This document shows positions 19,134 to 28,993 of a stretch of 64,000 nt of DNA, piece after piece (position 1 is the stretch's first letter; each line of letters opens with the position of its first letter). The position numbers and the translations under genes were made by a program. The notes below the pieces were generated by a model, which saw only the letters and a program-made list of their open reading frames with translations, made no database searches and had not been told where the DNA came from. Origin of the DNA: Nocardia sp. CC227C (GTDB lineage: Bacteria; Actinomycetota; Actinomycetes; Mycobacteriales; Mycobacteriaceae); contig NZ_JASITE010000004.1 in the NCBI RefSeq assembly GCF_030767025.1, positions 491,720 through 555,719 on the forward strand. Direction: 5' to 3'.

Positions 19134-19442
19134 TCACAGGTCGAACCGCGCCCGCATACCCACCTTGACCCGTTCCAGGATCTCGCCCCCGATGGCCCCC
19201 TCGTAGGTGACGAGACTGGTGCGCCGGTAGATGGTGATGTCGTAGAGCGCGATCACGTGCGGCGTGCCCGGAATGGGCACCGACAGCAGCCGGTGTGCGG
19301 CGGGCACCTCGTGGTCGGGATGCACGAGCGCGACCACCAGCAGCGGATTCTGCTGCACCACCGCGTCGGCGTCCAACAGCACCACCCGGCGTTCCTGCCC
19401 GAACAGCGAGCTGGCCGCCATCCACAGCTCACCCTGCCGCAT
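19134..19442 (-). CDS. MazF/PemK-like type II toxin
   Basis: The 102-residue protein starts MRQGELWMAASSLFGQERRVVLLD, matching the MxRGEIW opening and central strands of the MazF/PemK fold. It ends with GEILERVKVGMRARFDL, like MazF C-termini. Such toxins are usually sequence-specific endoribonucleases. The ATG at 19442 gives this start; an ATG five codons earlier overlaps the antitoxin stop and is possible. It follows the antitoxin gene by four bases, the usual antitoxin-first order. The likeness is moderate, so a CcdB-like gyrase toxin is an alternative. Confidence 0.65.
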   Translation of the reverse strand: MRQGELWMAASSLFGQERRVVLLDADAVVQQNPLLVVALVHPDHEVPAAHRLLSVPIPGTPHVIALYDITIYRRTSLVTYEGAIGGEILERVKVGMRARFDL

Positions 19443-19446
19443 CGGC

Positions 19447-19647
19447 TCAGTCTGCATCGGAGGCTTCGAATTCGGCCTCCGCACCGACCCGCACGTCGGG
19501 TGGGCGGTCACGCAGTTCGGCGAGATCCTCGGCGAGCAGCCGCTGCCGTACCGCACGGGTGACGTAGTCGTTCATATCCGCGCCCGCGGTCGCTCTCAGC
19601 CGGGTGGCGATCGCATCCGGAAGCAACACGGTCATTCTCGTCGCCAT
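19447..19647 (-). CDS. Ribbon-helix-helix antitoxin, partner of the MazF-like toxin
   Basis: The 66-residue protein begins MATRMTVLLPDAIATRLRAT, the N-terminal strand and helix of a ribbon-helix-helix DNA-binding domain. A charged C-terminal tail (EDLAELRDRPPDVRVGAEAEFE) would wrap the toxin. It lies four bases before the toxin gene on the same strand and probably autorepresses the pair. Start choice between the two ATGs (residues 1 and 5) is open. Confidence 0.68.
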   Translation of the reverse strand: MATRMTVLLPDAIATRLRATAGADMNDYVTRAVRQRLLAEDLAELRDRPPDVRVGAEAEFEASDAD

Positions 19648-19704
19648 GCCTTCGAGTACACGCCCTGGCGCGCCGCCCGGGCAAGGGGGCGGCGTGAGGA
19701 GGTG

Positions 19705-22128
19705 TCAGAGTTTGACGAGGGTGCGGCTGTACTGCGGAATCAGCCTGATCTTGCCCGCGGTGCCGAAATCGATTGTCACCGTGGCCAATGCGCCGAAGCC
19801 CTCGGCGGCGACCACCCGGCCCAGGCCGTATTTGTCGTCGCTGACCCGGTCGCCGACCGCCAGCACCAGCCCGGTGTTGTTGCGTTTTCCGGCGGAGGCG
19901 GGAGCCGGACGGCGTTCGCCCCCGCGATCCCGCACGCCGGGCCGGGGCTCGCTCCAGCCGTCGCCCCGCGTCCAATCCCGTTCGAAGCCTTCGTCGTCGC
20001 GACGCCGCCGGAATCCGCTCGACTGCTTGGGCGCGGGCTCCAGCCGCCGCCAGTCCAGCAGGTGCTGCGGAATCTCCTGGAGGAAGCGGGATTCGGGATT
20101 CGAGACGGGCTGGCCCCAGCCGGAGCGCACCACCGCGCGGGTCAGGTACAGCCGCTTGCGGGCGCGGGTGATGCCCACGTAGGCGAGGCGGCGCTCCTCG
20201 GCCAGCTCGGTGGGATCGCCGAGCGCGCGCATATGCGGGAACTGCCCGTCCTCCCATCCGGTGACGAAGACCACCGGGAATTCCAGCCCCTTGGCGGTGT
20301 GCAGGGTCATGAGGGTGACCACCCCGGTGCCCTCGTCGGGAATCTGGTCGGTATCGGCCACCAGTGACACCCGCTCCAGGAAGGCCGCCAGCGAACCGGG
20401 TTCGGGTTCACCCTCGGCGGCCTCGGGCAGGATGCCCTCGGTCCGCGCCGCCTCCACATTGTTGCGCGCCTCGGAACTGAATTCCCGTGCCACGCTGACC
20501 AACTCGTTGAGGTTGTCGAGCCGGGCCCCGTCCTGCGGATCGTCGGACGCCTCCAGTTCGGCGCGGTAGCCGGTGCGGTCGAGCACGGCCTCCACCACGC
20601 TGCCCACATCCGGGAAGTCCAGATCCTCCTGCGCACCCGCCGCCCGGATCTGCTCGAGCAGGTCCAGGAAGCCCGCGATGGCCCGCTGCGACCGGGTGTT
20701 GAGCAGCGCCACCTTGCCGTCGGCCGCATCGCGCAGCGCCTGGGCGAAACCGATCCCGCGCTGTTCGGCGTGCACGGCCACGCATGCCTCGGCGCGATCG
20801 CCGATGCCCCGACGCGGGGTGTTGAGAATGCGGCGCAGGCTCACCGCGTCGTTGGGATTCTCCAGCACCCGCAGGTACGCGACGATATCGCGCACCTCCT
20901 TGCGCTCGTAGAAGCGGACGCCGCCGACCACCTTGTACGGCAGCCCCATGCGGATGAAGATCTCTTCCAGCGCCCGGGAGTTGTTGTTGGTGCGGTAGAA
21001 CACCGCCACCTCGGAGTAGTTGGCATCGCCCTGATCCACCAGCCGGTCGATCTCGCGGGCCACAAAGGATGCCTCGTCGTGCTCGTTGTCGGCGACGTAT
21101 CCGACAATGAGGTCGCCGTCGCCCCGATCGGTCCACAGCTTCTTCTCGCGCCGGTTCTCGTTGCGGGCGATGACCGCGTTGGCGGCGGCCAGAATATGCT
21201 GGGTGGAGCGGTAGTTCTGTTCCAGCAGAATGGTTTCCGCGTCCGGGAAGTCGCGCTCGAACTCCTCGATATTGCGGATGGTGGCGCCGCGGAAGGCGTA
21301 GATGGACTGATCTGCGTCGCCCACCACGCACAGTTCGCTGGGCGGCACCTCGGAATCGGCGGTGAGATGGTGGCCCACCAGCTCGCGCACCAGGATGTAC
21401 TGCGCGTGGTTGGTGTCCTGGTATTCGTCGACGAGCACGTGCCGGAACCGCCGCCGGTAGTACTCGGCCACATTCGGATGCTTCTGCAGCAGCGCCACGG
21501 TCTCGCCGATGAGGTCGTCGAAGTCGAGGGCGTTGGCCGCGCGCAGCCGCCGCTGGTACTCGTCGTAGACGCGGGCGACCACGCGCGGGAACTCGGTGTC
21601 GTCGGTCTGGGCGTCGGCGGCGGCCCGATCCGGGTCGATGAGCTCGTTCTTGAGGTTGGAGATGGCGGTGGCGAGCAGGCGCGGGGTGTACTTCTTGGCG
21701 TCGAGGTCGAGATCGCGCCCGATCATGGCGAGCAGGCGGCGCGAGTCGTCGGCGTCGTAGATCGAGAAGTTGGAGTTGAGTCCCGGCACCAGTCCGGCCT
21801 GGGTGCGCAGGATGCGCACGCAACTGGAGTGGAAGGTCGACACCCACATGCTGGCGGCGCGCGGCCCGACCAGACCGGCCACCCGCTCCCGCATCTCGGC
21901 GGCGGCCTTGTTGGTGAAGGTGATGGCGAGGATCTGGCCGGGGCTCACATCCCGCGCGGCGAGCAGGTAGGCGATGCGCCGAGTGAGCACCGCGGTTTTG
22001 CCCGAGCCCGCGCCCGCCACGATCAGCAGGGGCGAGCCGGTGTGCATCACCGCGGCGCGCTGTTGCGGGTTCAACCCCTCGAGCAACCGCTCGGTCTTCT
22101 GTTCGTCCTCAGCCACCGTCGCGTTCAT
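19705..22128 (-). CDS. uvrD1: ATP-dependent DNA helicase UvrD1/PcrA
   Basis: This 807-residue SF1A 3'-5' helicase acts in nucleotide excision repair and replication restart. Motif I is GAGSGKT at 39-45 and motif II is VDEYQDTNH. Later motifs include VGDADQSIYAFRGA, LEQNYRST, TLHTAKGLEFPVVF and YVGITRARKRLYL. The C-terminal Tudor-like domain (GDRVSDDKYGLGRVVAAEG) is the segment that in mycobacteria binds Ku. Position between the M23 peptidase and chorismate mutase matches Rv0949. The toxin-antitoxin pair lies 57 bases downstream on the same strand. Confidence 0.96.
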   Translation of the reverse strand: MNATVAEDEQKTERLLEGLNPQQRAAVMHTGSPLLIVAGAGSGKTAVLTRRIAYLLAARDVSPGQILAITFTNKAAAEMRERVAGLVGPRAASMWVSTFHSSCVRILRTQAGLVPGLNSNFSIYDADDSRRLLAMIGRDLDLDAKKYTPRLLATAISNLKNELIDPDRAAADAQTDDTEFPRVVARVYDEYQRRLRAANALDFDDLIGETVALLQKHPNVAEYYRRRFRHVLVDEYQDTNHAQYILVRELVGHHLTADSEVPPSELCVVGDADQSIYAFRGATIRNIEEFERDFPDAETILLEQNYRSTQHILAAANAVIARNENRREKKLWTDRGDGDLIVGYVADNEHDEASFVAREIDRLVDQGDANYSEVAVFYRTNNNSRALEEIFIRMGLPYKVVGGVRFYERKEVRDIVAYLRVLENPNDAVSLRRILNTPRRGIGDRAEACVAVHAEQRGIGFAQALRDAADGKVALLNTRSQRAIAGFLDLLEQIRAAGAQEDLDFPDVGSVVEAVLDRTGYRAELEASDDPQDGARLDNLNELVSVAREFSSEARNNVEAARTEGILPEAAEGEPEPGSLAAFLERVSLVADTDQIPDEGTGVVTLMTLHTAKGLEFPVVFVTGWEDGQFPHMRALGDPTELAEERRLAYVGITRARKRLYLTRAVVRSGWGQPVSNPESRFLQEIPQHLLDWRRLEPAPKQSSGFRRRRDDEGFERDWTRGDGWSEPRPGVRDRGGERRPAPASAGKRNNTGLVLAVGDRVSDDKYGLGRVVAAEGFGALATVTIDFGTAGKIRLIPQYSRTLVKL

Positions 22129-22215
22129 CGTCTGTCAACGCTACCGGCGGGCACCGACACCATGACATCCCGCTGGCCCAGGTGTCCGAATAGTGCCGGT
22201 AGCGTGCGCGTCTCC

Positions 22216-23112
22216 TCAGGTGGCGGCGCGGACCTCGGAGCCCGTGCCCGTCCCGGCCCGCGCGCTCCGACGGGCGAGCAGCCAGGCCGCCACCGCCGCC
22301 GGGCCGAACATGATGACGCCGTAGATGGCTCCCGGAACGGCCATGGTCTCGTCCTCCAGCACCGAGACCGCCACGGCGATGGCGAGTGTCGCGTTGTGGA
22401 TGCCGATTTCCATTGCGGAGGCGATGGATTGACGCGCGTCCACGCCGAACAGGCGCGGCACGAAGTAGCCGATGAGCAGGCTCAGGATCGACAGCAGCAG
22501 GGTGATCGCGCCGAGCCGGCCGATATTGTCGGTGAAGGTGCCGAACTCGCTGATCGCCGCGACCACGATGACCAGTACCAGCACCACGATCGAAGTGATC
22601 TTGACCGGTCCGCGCATGCGCTCGGCCCAGGCGGTGAAGCGGCGGCGCACCATCATGCCGATGGCGACCGGGATCAGCACGATGGCGATCACCTGGAGGA
22701 ACTTGCCCGGTTGCAGCCCGATGCCGCTGCCGTCGTCGAGGAAGGCCGCCAGCGACAGCGTCACCACCACGGGCATGGTGAACACGGCCAGCACCGAGTT
22801 GATGGCGGTGAGGGTGATGTTCAACGCCACATCGCCACCGGCCACATGGCTGAAAAGATTCGCCGAGGTGCCGCCGGGCGAGGCGGCCAGCAGCATCATG
22901 CCCACCGCCAGCGCGCCGGTGAGCCCGAACAGATACACCATCCCCAGGCACAGCAGGGGCAGCACCACGATCTGGCAGACCAGGGCGATGGCGGCGGCCT
23001 TCGGATAGCGCAGCACCCGAGCGAAGTCGTCGACGGTCAGGGTGAGACCGAGACCGAACATGACCAGGGCGAGAGCGAGCGGTAGGAATACCGCGAAAAT
23101 CGAGGATCCCAA
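22216..23112 (-). CDS. Bile acid:sodium symporter (BASS) family transporter
   Basis: The 298-residue protein has about ten hydrophobic segments and the BASS signatures AASPGGTSANLFSHVAGGDVALNITLTAINS and EIGIHNATLAIAVA, which shape the sodium sites. Substrates of this family range from bile acids to pantoate and other organic anions; the one here is unknown. TTG at 23112 is chosen: it gives the family start and has AGGAG six bases upstream. The frame runs on to 23781 but over the divergent PucR gene. The shared 156-base promoter region suggests control by PucR. Confidence 0.87.
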   Translation of the reverse strand: MGSSIFAVFLPLALALVMFGLGLTLTVDDFARVLRYPKAAAIALVCQIVVLPLLCLGMVYLFGLTGALAVGMMLLAASPGGTSANLFSHVAGGDVALNITLTAINSVLAVFTMPVVVTLSLAAFLDDGSGIGLQPGKFLQVIAIVLIPVAIGMMVRRRFTAWAERMRGPVKITSIVVLVLVIVVAAISEFGTFTDNIGRLGAITLLLSILSLLIGYFVPRLFGVDARQSIASAMEIGIHNATLAIAVAVSVLEDETMAVPGAIYGVIMFGPAAVAAWLLARRSARAGTGTGSEVRAAT

Positions 23113-23268
23113 GGGTATCTCCTGACAACAGCATGTCCCGGCCGACCGGATGGCACCGGGATACGCCGAATACTGACGCACGCGCGCCCGCCGCGGACTG
23201 TGTTTCCCGACGAAGAACGCCGCCCGTATTGTGCCCGGCGACAACCGTGTCGTGGGACAGTGGGCGGA

Positions 23269-24531
23269 ATGCGGCAACGAGACCGAGGGGTGCGCTTGAA
23301 CAGGCAACCGGTAGCCGATCCCGTGATCATCGACGGCAGGCCGCTGGCCGACCAGCTGGCGCAGCGCACGCACGCCATCGTGACGGCGACCGTCGAACAC
23401 GTCCGCGGTCAGGTGGCCTTCTACCGCACGCTGCCGACCGAGGTGATCCGCCGCGATGTCACCGCGATCGTGCGGCGCAACCTGGAACTGTTCGTCACGA
23501 CCCTGCACGAGAACCGCGATCCCGAGCCGCACGAACTGCTGCCCATCGAGCAGTCCGCCCGGCGGCGGGCCGAGGAGCGGGTGCCGCTCACCGATGTGAT
23601 CAGCGCCTACCACCTCGGGGTGCAACTGTGGTGGCGGACCATCGCCGAGCTGGCCGGACCCGACGACGCCGACGCGCTCGCGCGGGCGGACGCGCTGCTG
23701 CAACGGCACCTGCAGTCGGCGACCCGGGCCGTGCTGGCCGGATACGGCGCGGATCAGGCCCCGATTCCGCCGCAGGATCACGACCGCCGCCGCCTCTACC
23801 GGGCTCTCACCTCGGGCGAGGACGTGGCCGGAGCGGCACGGTCGGTGGGCCGCACGCTCGCGCGGCGGTACTGGGTGGTGTCACTGCGGGTGGCCGCGCA
23901 TCCCGATGAGCGGGTCGAGGGTGTCGACGCCACGGTGGCCTCCCGACGCAAGCTGCGGCGGCTGGAGTACGCGCTGGACCGGCTCGGCCGCGGCGAGACG
24001 CTGCACATGGTCACCGCGCAGGGCGGCGGCGCGCTGATCCCGGCCCCGGAGGCCGATCCGGAGTCGCGGTTCGAGGCGTTCGCCGCGCAGCTGGCCGGGC
24101 TGGGCCGCGACATCGGGGCCGAGACCGTGTGCGCGGTGGACTCGGCCGTACCGCAGGATATTCCGGAGGTGCACCGGGAGGTGGGTGAGCTGCTGCGGGT
24201 AGCGCGACGCTACCACCGGCGCTCGGGTGTGGTGCGCTTCGCCGATCTGGCGGTGGAGTACCAGCTCACCCGGCCCACCCGGGTCTCGCGGATCAATGCC
24301 GCCGCCCTCGCGCCGCTCGACGGTGATCCGAGTCTGCGGCTGACGCTGGAGACCTACCTGGCCCACGACTCGAGCACCACGGCGACCGCGGCCGCCCTGC
24401 ATGTGCACTCGAACACCGTGCTCTACCGCCTGCGCAAGATCACCGAGCTGACCGGTCTGGATACCACCAAGACCCGGGATCTGCTGCGCATGGCGGCGGC
24501 GCTGGCCGCCGCGCCACGGGAATCGCCGTGA
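23269..24531 (+). CDS. PucR-type transcriptional regulator
   Basis: The protein of about 420 residues has an N-terminal helical sensor region (QRTHAIVTATVEHVRGQVAFY... HLGVQLWWRTIAEL). A GGDEF-like central domain follows. The PucR C-terminal helix-turn-helix reads TLETYLAHDSSTTATAAALHVHSNTVLYRLRKITELTGLD. ATG at 23269 is preferred over longer starts; a GTG at 23290 is possible. It is divergent from the BASS transporter gene, which it may regulate in response to an unknown ligand. Confidence 0.88.
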   Translation: MRQRDRGVRLNRQPVADPVIIDGRPLADQLAQRTHAIVTATVEHVRGQVAFYRTLPTEVIRRDVTAIVRRNLELFVTTLHENRDPEPHELLPIEQSARRRAEERVPLTDVISAYHLGVQLWWRTIAELAGPDDADALARADALLQRHLQSATRAVLAGYGADQAPIPPQDHDRRRLYRALTSGEDVAGAARSVGRTLARRYWVVSLRVAAHPDERVEGVDATVASRRKLRRLEYALDRLGRGETLHMVTAQGGGALIPAPEADPESRFEAFAAQLAGLGRDIGAETVCAVDSAVPQDIPEVHREVGELLRVARRYHRRSGVVRFADLAVEYQLTRPTRVSRINAAALAPLDGDPSLRLTLETYLAHDSSTTATAAALHVHSNTVLYRLRKITELTGLDTTKTRDLLRMAAALAAAPRESP

Positions 24532-24844
24532 CCTCCGCCGATCCGAGTCATCCAGGAGACCGAGGGGTCCGAATACTGCGAGTGAGGCGAACATCCGGTG
24601 GATCGGCGCGCGGAGGAAACTCTCAGGAGTTTCCAAACGTATTCGTTTTGCATGACCCATAGCCCGTGGCAGACTGGCCAGGTGACCAGCGCTCCACGAA
24701 GACCAGTTACCTGAGCGCGCCCATTCGGGGGACAATGTAAGACCGACCAGGTCGGCTTTCCAAGTTGCAGTCATGGTGAAGAACCGATCGGTAACGCTGC
24801 GGGTCTGCCCGCCGATCGACGTTCTGACCACGAGGAGAAGAAGT

Positions 24845-25150
24845 ATGAGCATCTCGACGACGGGACAAGACAAGCCTGCGACCGGCTCCGACTCCGCGCT
24901 GCCTACCGAGGCGGAGATCGACAAGCTCCGCAAGGAGATCGACAAGCTCGACGCCGAGATCCTGGCGGCCGTCAAACGCCGCACCGAAGTATCCCGCCTC
25001 ATCGGCCGCACACGCATGGCCAACGGCGGCCCCAAGCTGGTGCACTCGCGCGAGATGAAGGTGCTGGAGCGCTTCAGCGAACTGGGCCAGGAAGGCCACA
25101 CCCTCGCCATGCTCCTGCTCCGCCTCGGCCGCGGCCGCCTCGGGCACTGA
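24845..25150 (+). CDS. Intracellular chorismate mutase (AroQ-delta type)
   Basis: The 101-residue protein rearranges chorismate to prephenate for Phe and Tyr synthesis. The all-helical AroQ fold is seen in EIDKLRKEIDKLDAEILAAVKRRTEVSRLIG with catalytic Arg residues, and its C-terminus LLLRLGRGRLGH matches the end of M. tuberculosis Rv0948c. That short enzyme has low activity alone and is activated by binding DAHP synthase; the conserved tail suggests the same here. ATG at 24845 follows GAGGAGAAG. The 313 bases before it hold no other gene. Confidence 0.94.
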   Translation: MSISTTGQDKPATGSDSALPTEAEIDKLRKEIDKLDAEILAAVKRRTEVSRLIGRTRMANGGPKLVHSREMKVLERFSELGQEGHTLAMLLLRLGRGRLGH

Positions 25151-25176
25151 AATTTGGCCTCCGCTCCGCTCCGGCG

Positions 25177-25276
25177 GGGTTCGCGGCGCTGGAAGTCCCG
25201 GTTCTTCCCTCCCTCCGCTCCCCCGCTTCGCTCCTCCGCTCCGGTCAGTCCAGAACCGGGACGCGCCGCAAACCCG
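25177..25276. repeat. Long imperfect inverted repeat after the chorismate mutase gene
   Basis: GGGTTCGCGGCGC...GTCCCGGTTCT (25177-25206) is the imperfect complement of AGAACCGGGACGCGCCGCAAACC (25252-25275). The loop is pyrimidine-rich (CTCCGCTCCCCCGCTTCGCTC). It could be a large terminator or a dispersed intergenic element. Confidence 0.6.
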
Positions 25277-25310
25277 GGAGTGTTGGTGTGAGGGCCGGGC
25301 GGGTGTCAGG

Positions 25311-25540
25311 CCGGGAACGTACGGACTCTGGTGGGTGGCCCGAGTGCGGGGTCGCGGCTGCGGAAGTGGTCGGTCCGGGAACGTAAGTACTCTGGCGGGT
25401 GATCCGAGTGCGGGGTCGCGGCTGCGGAAGTGACTCGTCCGGGAATGAGTGGACTCGGGCGGGTGATCCGAGCGAGGGATTGACCGCGGGGTCGCCCGGT
25501 CCGGAGCGATTTCTTCGGGCGGGTGATTCGGGCGGCGGTT
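25311..25540. repeat. 64-bp tandem repeat, three and a half copies
   Basis: Units start with CCGGGAACGTACGGACTCTG at 25311, again at 25375 (64 bases, about 90% identical), then a diverged 62-base unit at 25439 and a partial unit at 25501-25540. Shared cores are CGGGCGGGTGATCCGAG and GTGCGGGGTCGCGGCTGCGG. No ORF with a ribosome binding site covers the array. Confidence 0.85.
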
Positions 25541-25613
25541 GGTGGTTGGAGGTACGGCACAGACTTCGCGGCGTTCGACGAGCTCCGGGTTCGACGGGCT
25601 CCGCGTTCCCCAG

Positions 25614-25656
25614 GCCGCCCCGGGTGACTTCTCACCCCGGGGCGGTCGATTTTTTT
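25614..25656 (+). terminator. Hairpin with T-run, rightward terminator
   Basis: GCCGCCCCGGGTGA pairs with TCACCCCGGGGCGGT (one bulged G) around CTTC, followed by CGATTTTTTT. The T-run is on the right, so it stops rightward transcription, although the adjacent gene at 25673 is read leftwards. It would end read-through from chorismate mutase across the repeat array and may also fold in the leftward transcript. Confidence 0.75.
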
Positions 25657-25672
25657 CCGGTATGCGGCGTGC

Positions 25673-27124
25673 CTACGGGAGGGCGATGTACTTGGTGTCG
25701 AGGTACTCCTCGATGCCCTCGAAGCCGCCCTCGCGGCCGAAGCCGGATTGTTTGACGCCACCGAAGGGGGCGGCCGGATCGGAGATGACGCCGCGGTTGA
25801 CGCCGACCATGCCGGTCTGCAAGCCCTCGGCGATGCGGAGGGCGCGGTCCAGGTCGCGGGTGTACACGTAGGCGACCAAACCGTATTCGGTGTCGTTGGC
25901 GGCGGCGAGGCCCTCTTCCTCGGTGTCGAAGCCGACAATGGGGGCGACGGGGCCGAAGACCTCCTCGCTCAGGATGCGGGCGCGGGCGGGGACGTCGGTG
26001 AGGACGGTGGCCGGGTAGAACCAGCCGGGCCCGCCGGGTGCCTTGCCGCCGAGCGCCACGGTCGCCCCGGCCGCGACGGCGTCGTCGACGAGTTCGGTGA
26101 CGGTGGTCAGCTGGTCCTCGTTGATGAGCGGGCCGAGGGTGGTCGAATCGTCGGCGCCGGGGCCCAGTTCGGCCTCGGCCATGGCGGCGACCAGCTTCTC
26201 GGTGAACTCCCGCCGTACCGAGTTCTGCACGTGGAAGCGGTTGGCCGCGGTGCACGCCTCGCCGCCGTTGCGCAGCTTGGCCAGCAGCGCGCCCTGCACG
26301 GCGGCGTCGATATCGGCATCGTCGAACACCACGAAGGGCGCGTTGCCGCCCAACTCCATGGAGGTGCGCAGCAGTCCGTGCGCGGAGGACTCCACCAGCT
26401 TCCTGCCCACCGGGGTGGAGCCGGTGAAGGTGAGCTTGCGCAGGCGCGGATCCTCCAGCAACGGCGCGGTGACGGCGCTGGAACGGCTGGTGGTGATGAC
26501 CGACAGCACGCCCTCCGGCAATCCGGCCTCGGCGCAGAGCTTGGCCAGCAGCAGCATGGTGAGCGGGGTCTCGCCCGCCGGTTTGACGATCATGGTGCAG
26601 CCCGCCGCCAGCGCGGGACCGATCTTGCGGGTCCCCATGGCGAGGGGGAAGTTCCACGGCGTGATGGCCAGGCACGGCCCCACCGGCTGCTTGTGCACCA
26701 TGATGCGGCCGGTGCCCGACGGAGCGGTCTGGTAGCGCCCGTGCACGCGCGCCGCCTCCTCGCTGAACCAGCGGAAGAACTCGGCCCCGTACTTGACCTC
26801 GTTGCGGGACTCCGGCAGCGCCTTGCCCATTTCCAGGGTCATGAGCAGCGCGAATTCCTCGGCCCGCGCGGTGATGGCCTCGAACACCGCCCGCAGGATC
26901 TCCCCGCGCTGCCGGGCGGGCGTGGCGGCCCAGTCGGCCTGCGCCGCCACCGCGGCGTCCAGCGCGCGGGCCCCGTCCTCGGGCGTGGCGTCGGCGACCT
27001 CGACGAGAACCTCACCGGTGGCGGGATTGCGCACCGGGAAGGTGCCGCCACCGGTGGCGTCCACCGGTCCGCCGATCCAGAGCTGGGTGGGAACGGATTG
27101 AAGTAGTTCGCTTTCCGACACCAT
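25673..27124 (-). CDS. NAD(P)-dependent aldehyde dehydrogenase, succinate-semialdehyde dehydrogenase type
   Basis: The 483-residue enzyme has the aldehyde dehydrogenase signatures [34 protein letters not shown] and [18 protein letters not shown] with the general-base Glu. The catalytic Cys lies in [11 protein letters not shown], and [14 protein letters not shown] is near the C-terminus. This pattern and length fit the GabD succinate-semialdehyde dehydrogenases, which oxidise succinic semialdehyde to succinate in GABA catabolism; substrate remains an inference. It is divergent from pgi over 137 bases. Confidence 0.9.
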   Translation of the reverse strand: MVSESELLQSVPTQLWIGGPVDATGGGTFPVRNPATGEVLVEVADATPEDGARALDAAVAAQADWAATPARQRGEILRAVFEAITARAEEFALLMTLEMGKALPESRNEVKYGAEFFRWFSEEAARVHGRYQTAPSGTGRIMVHKQPVGPCLAITPWNFPLAMGTRKIGPALAAGCTMIVKPAGETPLTMLLLAKLCAEAGLPEGVLSVITTSRSSAVTAPLLEDPRLRKLTFTGSTPVGRKLVESSAHGLLRTSMELGGNAPFVVFDDADIDAAVQGALLAKLRNGGEACTAANRFHVQNSVRREFTEKLVAAMAEAELGPGADDSTTLGPLINEDQLTTVTELVDDAVAAGATVALGGKAPGGPGWFYPATVLTDVPARARILSEEVFGPVAPIVGFDTEEEGLAAANDTEYGLVAYVYTRDLDRALRIAEGLQTGMVGVNRGVISDPAAPFGGVKQSGFGREGGFEGIEEYLDTKYIALP

Positions 27125-27261
27125 GTCCCCAGCCTAGGCCGCGGTCGGGGTGCCCCGGCCGTGCTCGGCGAAGTTCGCGTGTTCCGGATCTCCGGGTGGC
27201 TGGCCGGTATTTACCTGGTGTTACCTGCGCGCAGGTACGGGTGGTTGTAACCTCGGCGGAC

Positions 27262-28899
27262 GTGAGCAGCGACATCACCGCGACGGCGGCCTGGCGGAAA
27301 CTGCACGATCATCATGCGACCCTGGCCGACCGGCACCTTCGTGAGTTCTTCGCCGACGACCCGGAGCGCGGACGTGAGTTGATCGTGCGGGTCGCGGATC
27401 TGCACATCGACTACTCCAAGCACCGCGTGACCCGCGAAACCGTGGACCTGCTGGTCGAATTGGCGCATACCGCCGAGTTGGAGCGCCACCGCGACGCCAT
27501 GTTCACCGGAAAGCACATCAACACCTCCGAGGACCGCGCGGTCGCCCATTGGGCGCTGCGCGAACCGGCCGGGCGACGCGCCGAGGTCGACGGCGCCGAC
27601 GCCACCGCCGAGGTGCACGAAGTGCTCGGGCGCATGGGCGAATTCACCGATGCGCTGCGCTCGGGGCGGTGGCGCGGCGCGACCGGTGAGCGCATCGACA
27701 CGGTGGTGAACATCGGCATCGGCGGCTCCGATCTGGGTCCGGCCATGGTGTACCGCGCGCTGCGGCACTACGCGGACGCCGGAATCTCGGCCCGATTCGT
27801 CTCCAATGTCGACCCCGCCGATCTGACGGCCACGCTCGCGGACCTCGATCCGGCGACCACGCTGTTCATCGTGGCGTCCAAGACCTTCTCGACGCTGGAG
27901 ACCCTCACCAATGCCACCGCCGCCCGGCGCTGGCTGACGGCCGCGCTCGGCGACGACGCGGTGGCCAAGCATTTCGTGGCGGTGTCCACGCACGCCCAGC
28001 GGGTGGCGGCGTTCGGCATCGACACCGCGAACATGTTCGGCTTCTGGGATTGGGTCGGCGGCCGCTATTCGGTGGATTCGGCCATCGGCCTGTCGGTCAT
28101 GGCGGTGATCGGCAAGGAGCGCTTCGCGGAGTTCCTCGACGGCATGCACCGCGTGGACGAGCATTTCCGCACCGCGCCGCTGCCGGAGAACGCGCCGGTG
28201 CTGCTGGGTCTGCTCGGCGTCTGGTACTCGAACTTCTTCGGCGCGCAGTCGCGGGCGGTGCTGCCGTACTCCAATGACCTGGCCCGCTTTCCGGCGTACC
28301 TGCAACAGCTGACCATGGAGTCGAACGGCAAGTCGGTGCGCGCGGACGGCTCGCCGGTGACCACCTCCACCGGTGAGATCTTCTGGGGCGAGCCAGGCAC
28401 CAACGGCCAGCACGCGTTCTACCAGCTGCTGCACCAGGGCACCCGGCTGGTGCCCGCCGATTTCATCGGATTCGCCCGTCCCACCGACGATCTGGCGACC
28501 ATGGACGGCACCGGCAGCATGCACGACATCCTGATGTCGAACCTGTTCGCCCAGACCAAGGTGCTGGCCTTCGGCAAGACCGCCGAGGAGATCGCCGCCG
28601 AGGGCACCGACCCGAACCTGGTCCCGCACAAGGTGATGCCGGGCAACCGCCCCAGCACCACCATCCTCGCCCCGCGGCTGACACCCTCCGTGCTGGGCCA
28701 GCTCATCGCCCTCTACGAGCACCAGGTGTTCACCGAGGGCACGATCTGGGGCATCGACAGCTTCGACCAGTGGGGTGTGGAACTCGGCAAACAGCAGGCC
28801 CTGGCCCTCGAACCCCTCCTCACCGCGGCGGAGGATCCCGAGCCGCAGGCGGATTCCTCCACCGACGCCCTGATCGGCTGGTACCGCGCCAACCGCTGA
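27262..28899 (+). CDS. pgi: Glucose-6-phosphate isomerase
   Basis: The protein of about 545 residues interconverts glucose-6-phosphate and fructose-6-phosphate. Family motifs are [49 protein letters not shown] and [16 protein letters not shown], with the catalytic Glu in [14 protein letters not shown] and Lys in [15 protein letters not shown] at 27262 gives [11 protein letters not shown]; a GTG at 27241 would add seven residues and matches mycobacterial length better. It is the homologue of Rv0946c at one end of the conserved block. Confidence 0.96.
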   Translation: MSSDITATAAWRKLHDHHATLADRHLREFFADDPERGRELIVRVADLHIDYSKHRVTRETVDLLVELAHTAELERHRDAMFTGKHINTSEDRAVAHWALREPAGRRAEVDGADATAEVHEVLGRMGEFTDALRSGRWRGATGERIDTVVNIGIGGSDLGPAMVYRALRHYADAGISARFVSNVDPADLTATLADLDPATTLFIVASKTFSTLETLTNATAARRWLTAALGDDAVAKHFVAVSTHAQRVAAFGIDTANMFGFWDWVGGRYSVDSAIGLSVMAVIGKERFAEFLDGMHRVDEHFRTAPLPENAPVLLGLLGVWYSNFFGAQSRAVLPYSNDLARFPAYLQQLTMESNGKSVRADGSPVTTSTGEIFWGEPGTNGQHAFYQLLHQGTRLVPADFIGFARPTDDLATMDGTGSMHDILMSNLFAQTKVLAFGKTAEEIAAEGTDPNLVPHKVMPGNRPSTTILAPRLTPSVLGQLIALYEHQVFTEGTIWGIDSFDQWGVELGKQQALALEPLLTAAEDPEPQADSSTDALIGWYRANR

Positions 28900-28993
28900 C
28901 GCGCCCACCGATCCCGCGCGGGCCCGGGCCGTACCGTCGCGCTCACACGCTCCGGCGGTGTGCGCGTGCGGCCGACTGCCGCCTCGCCCCGGA

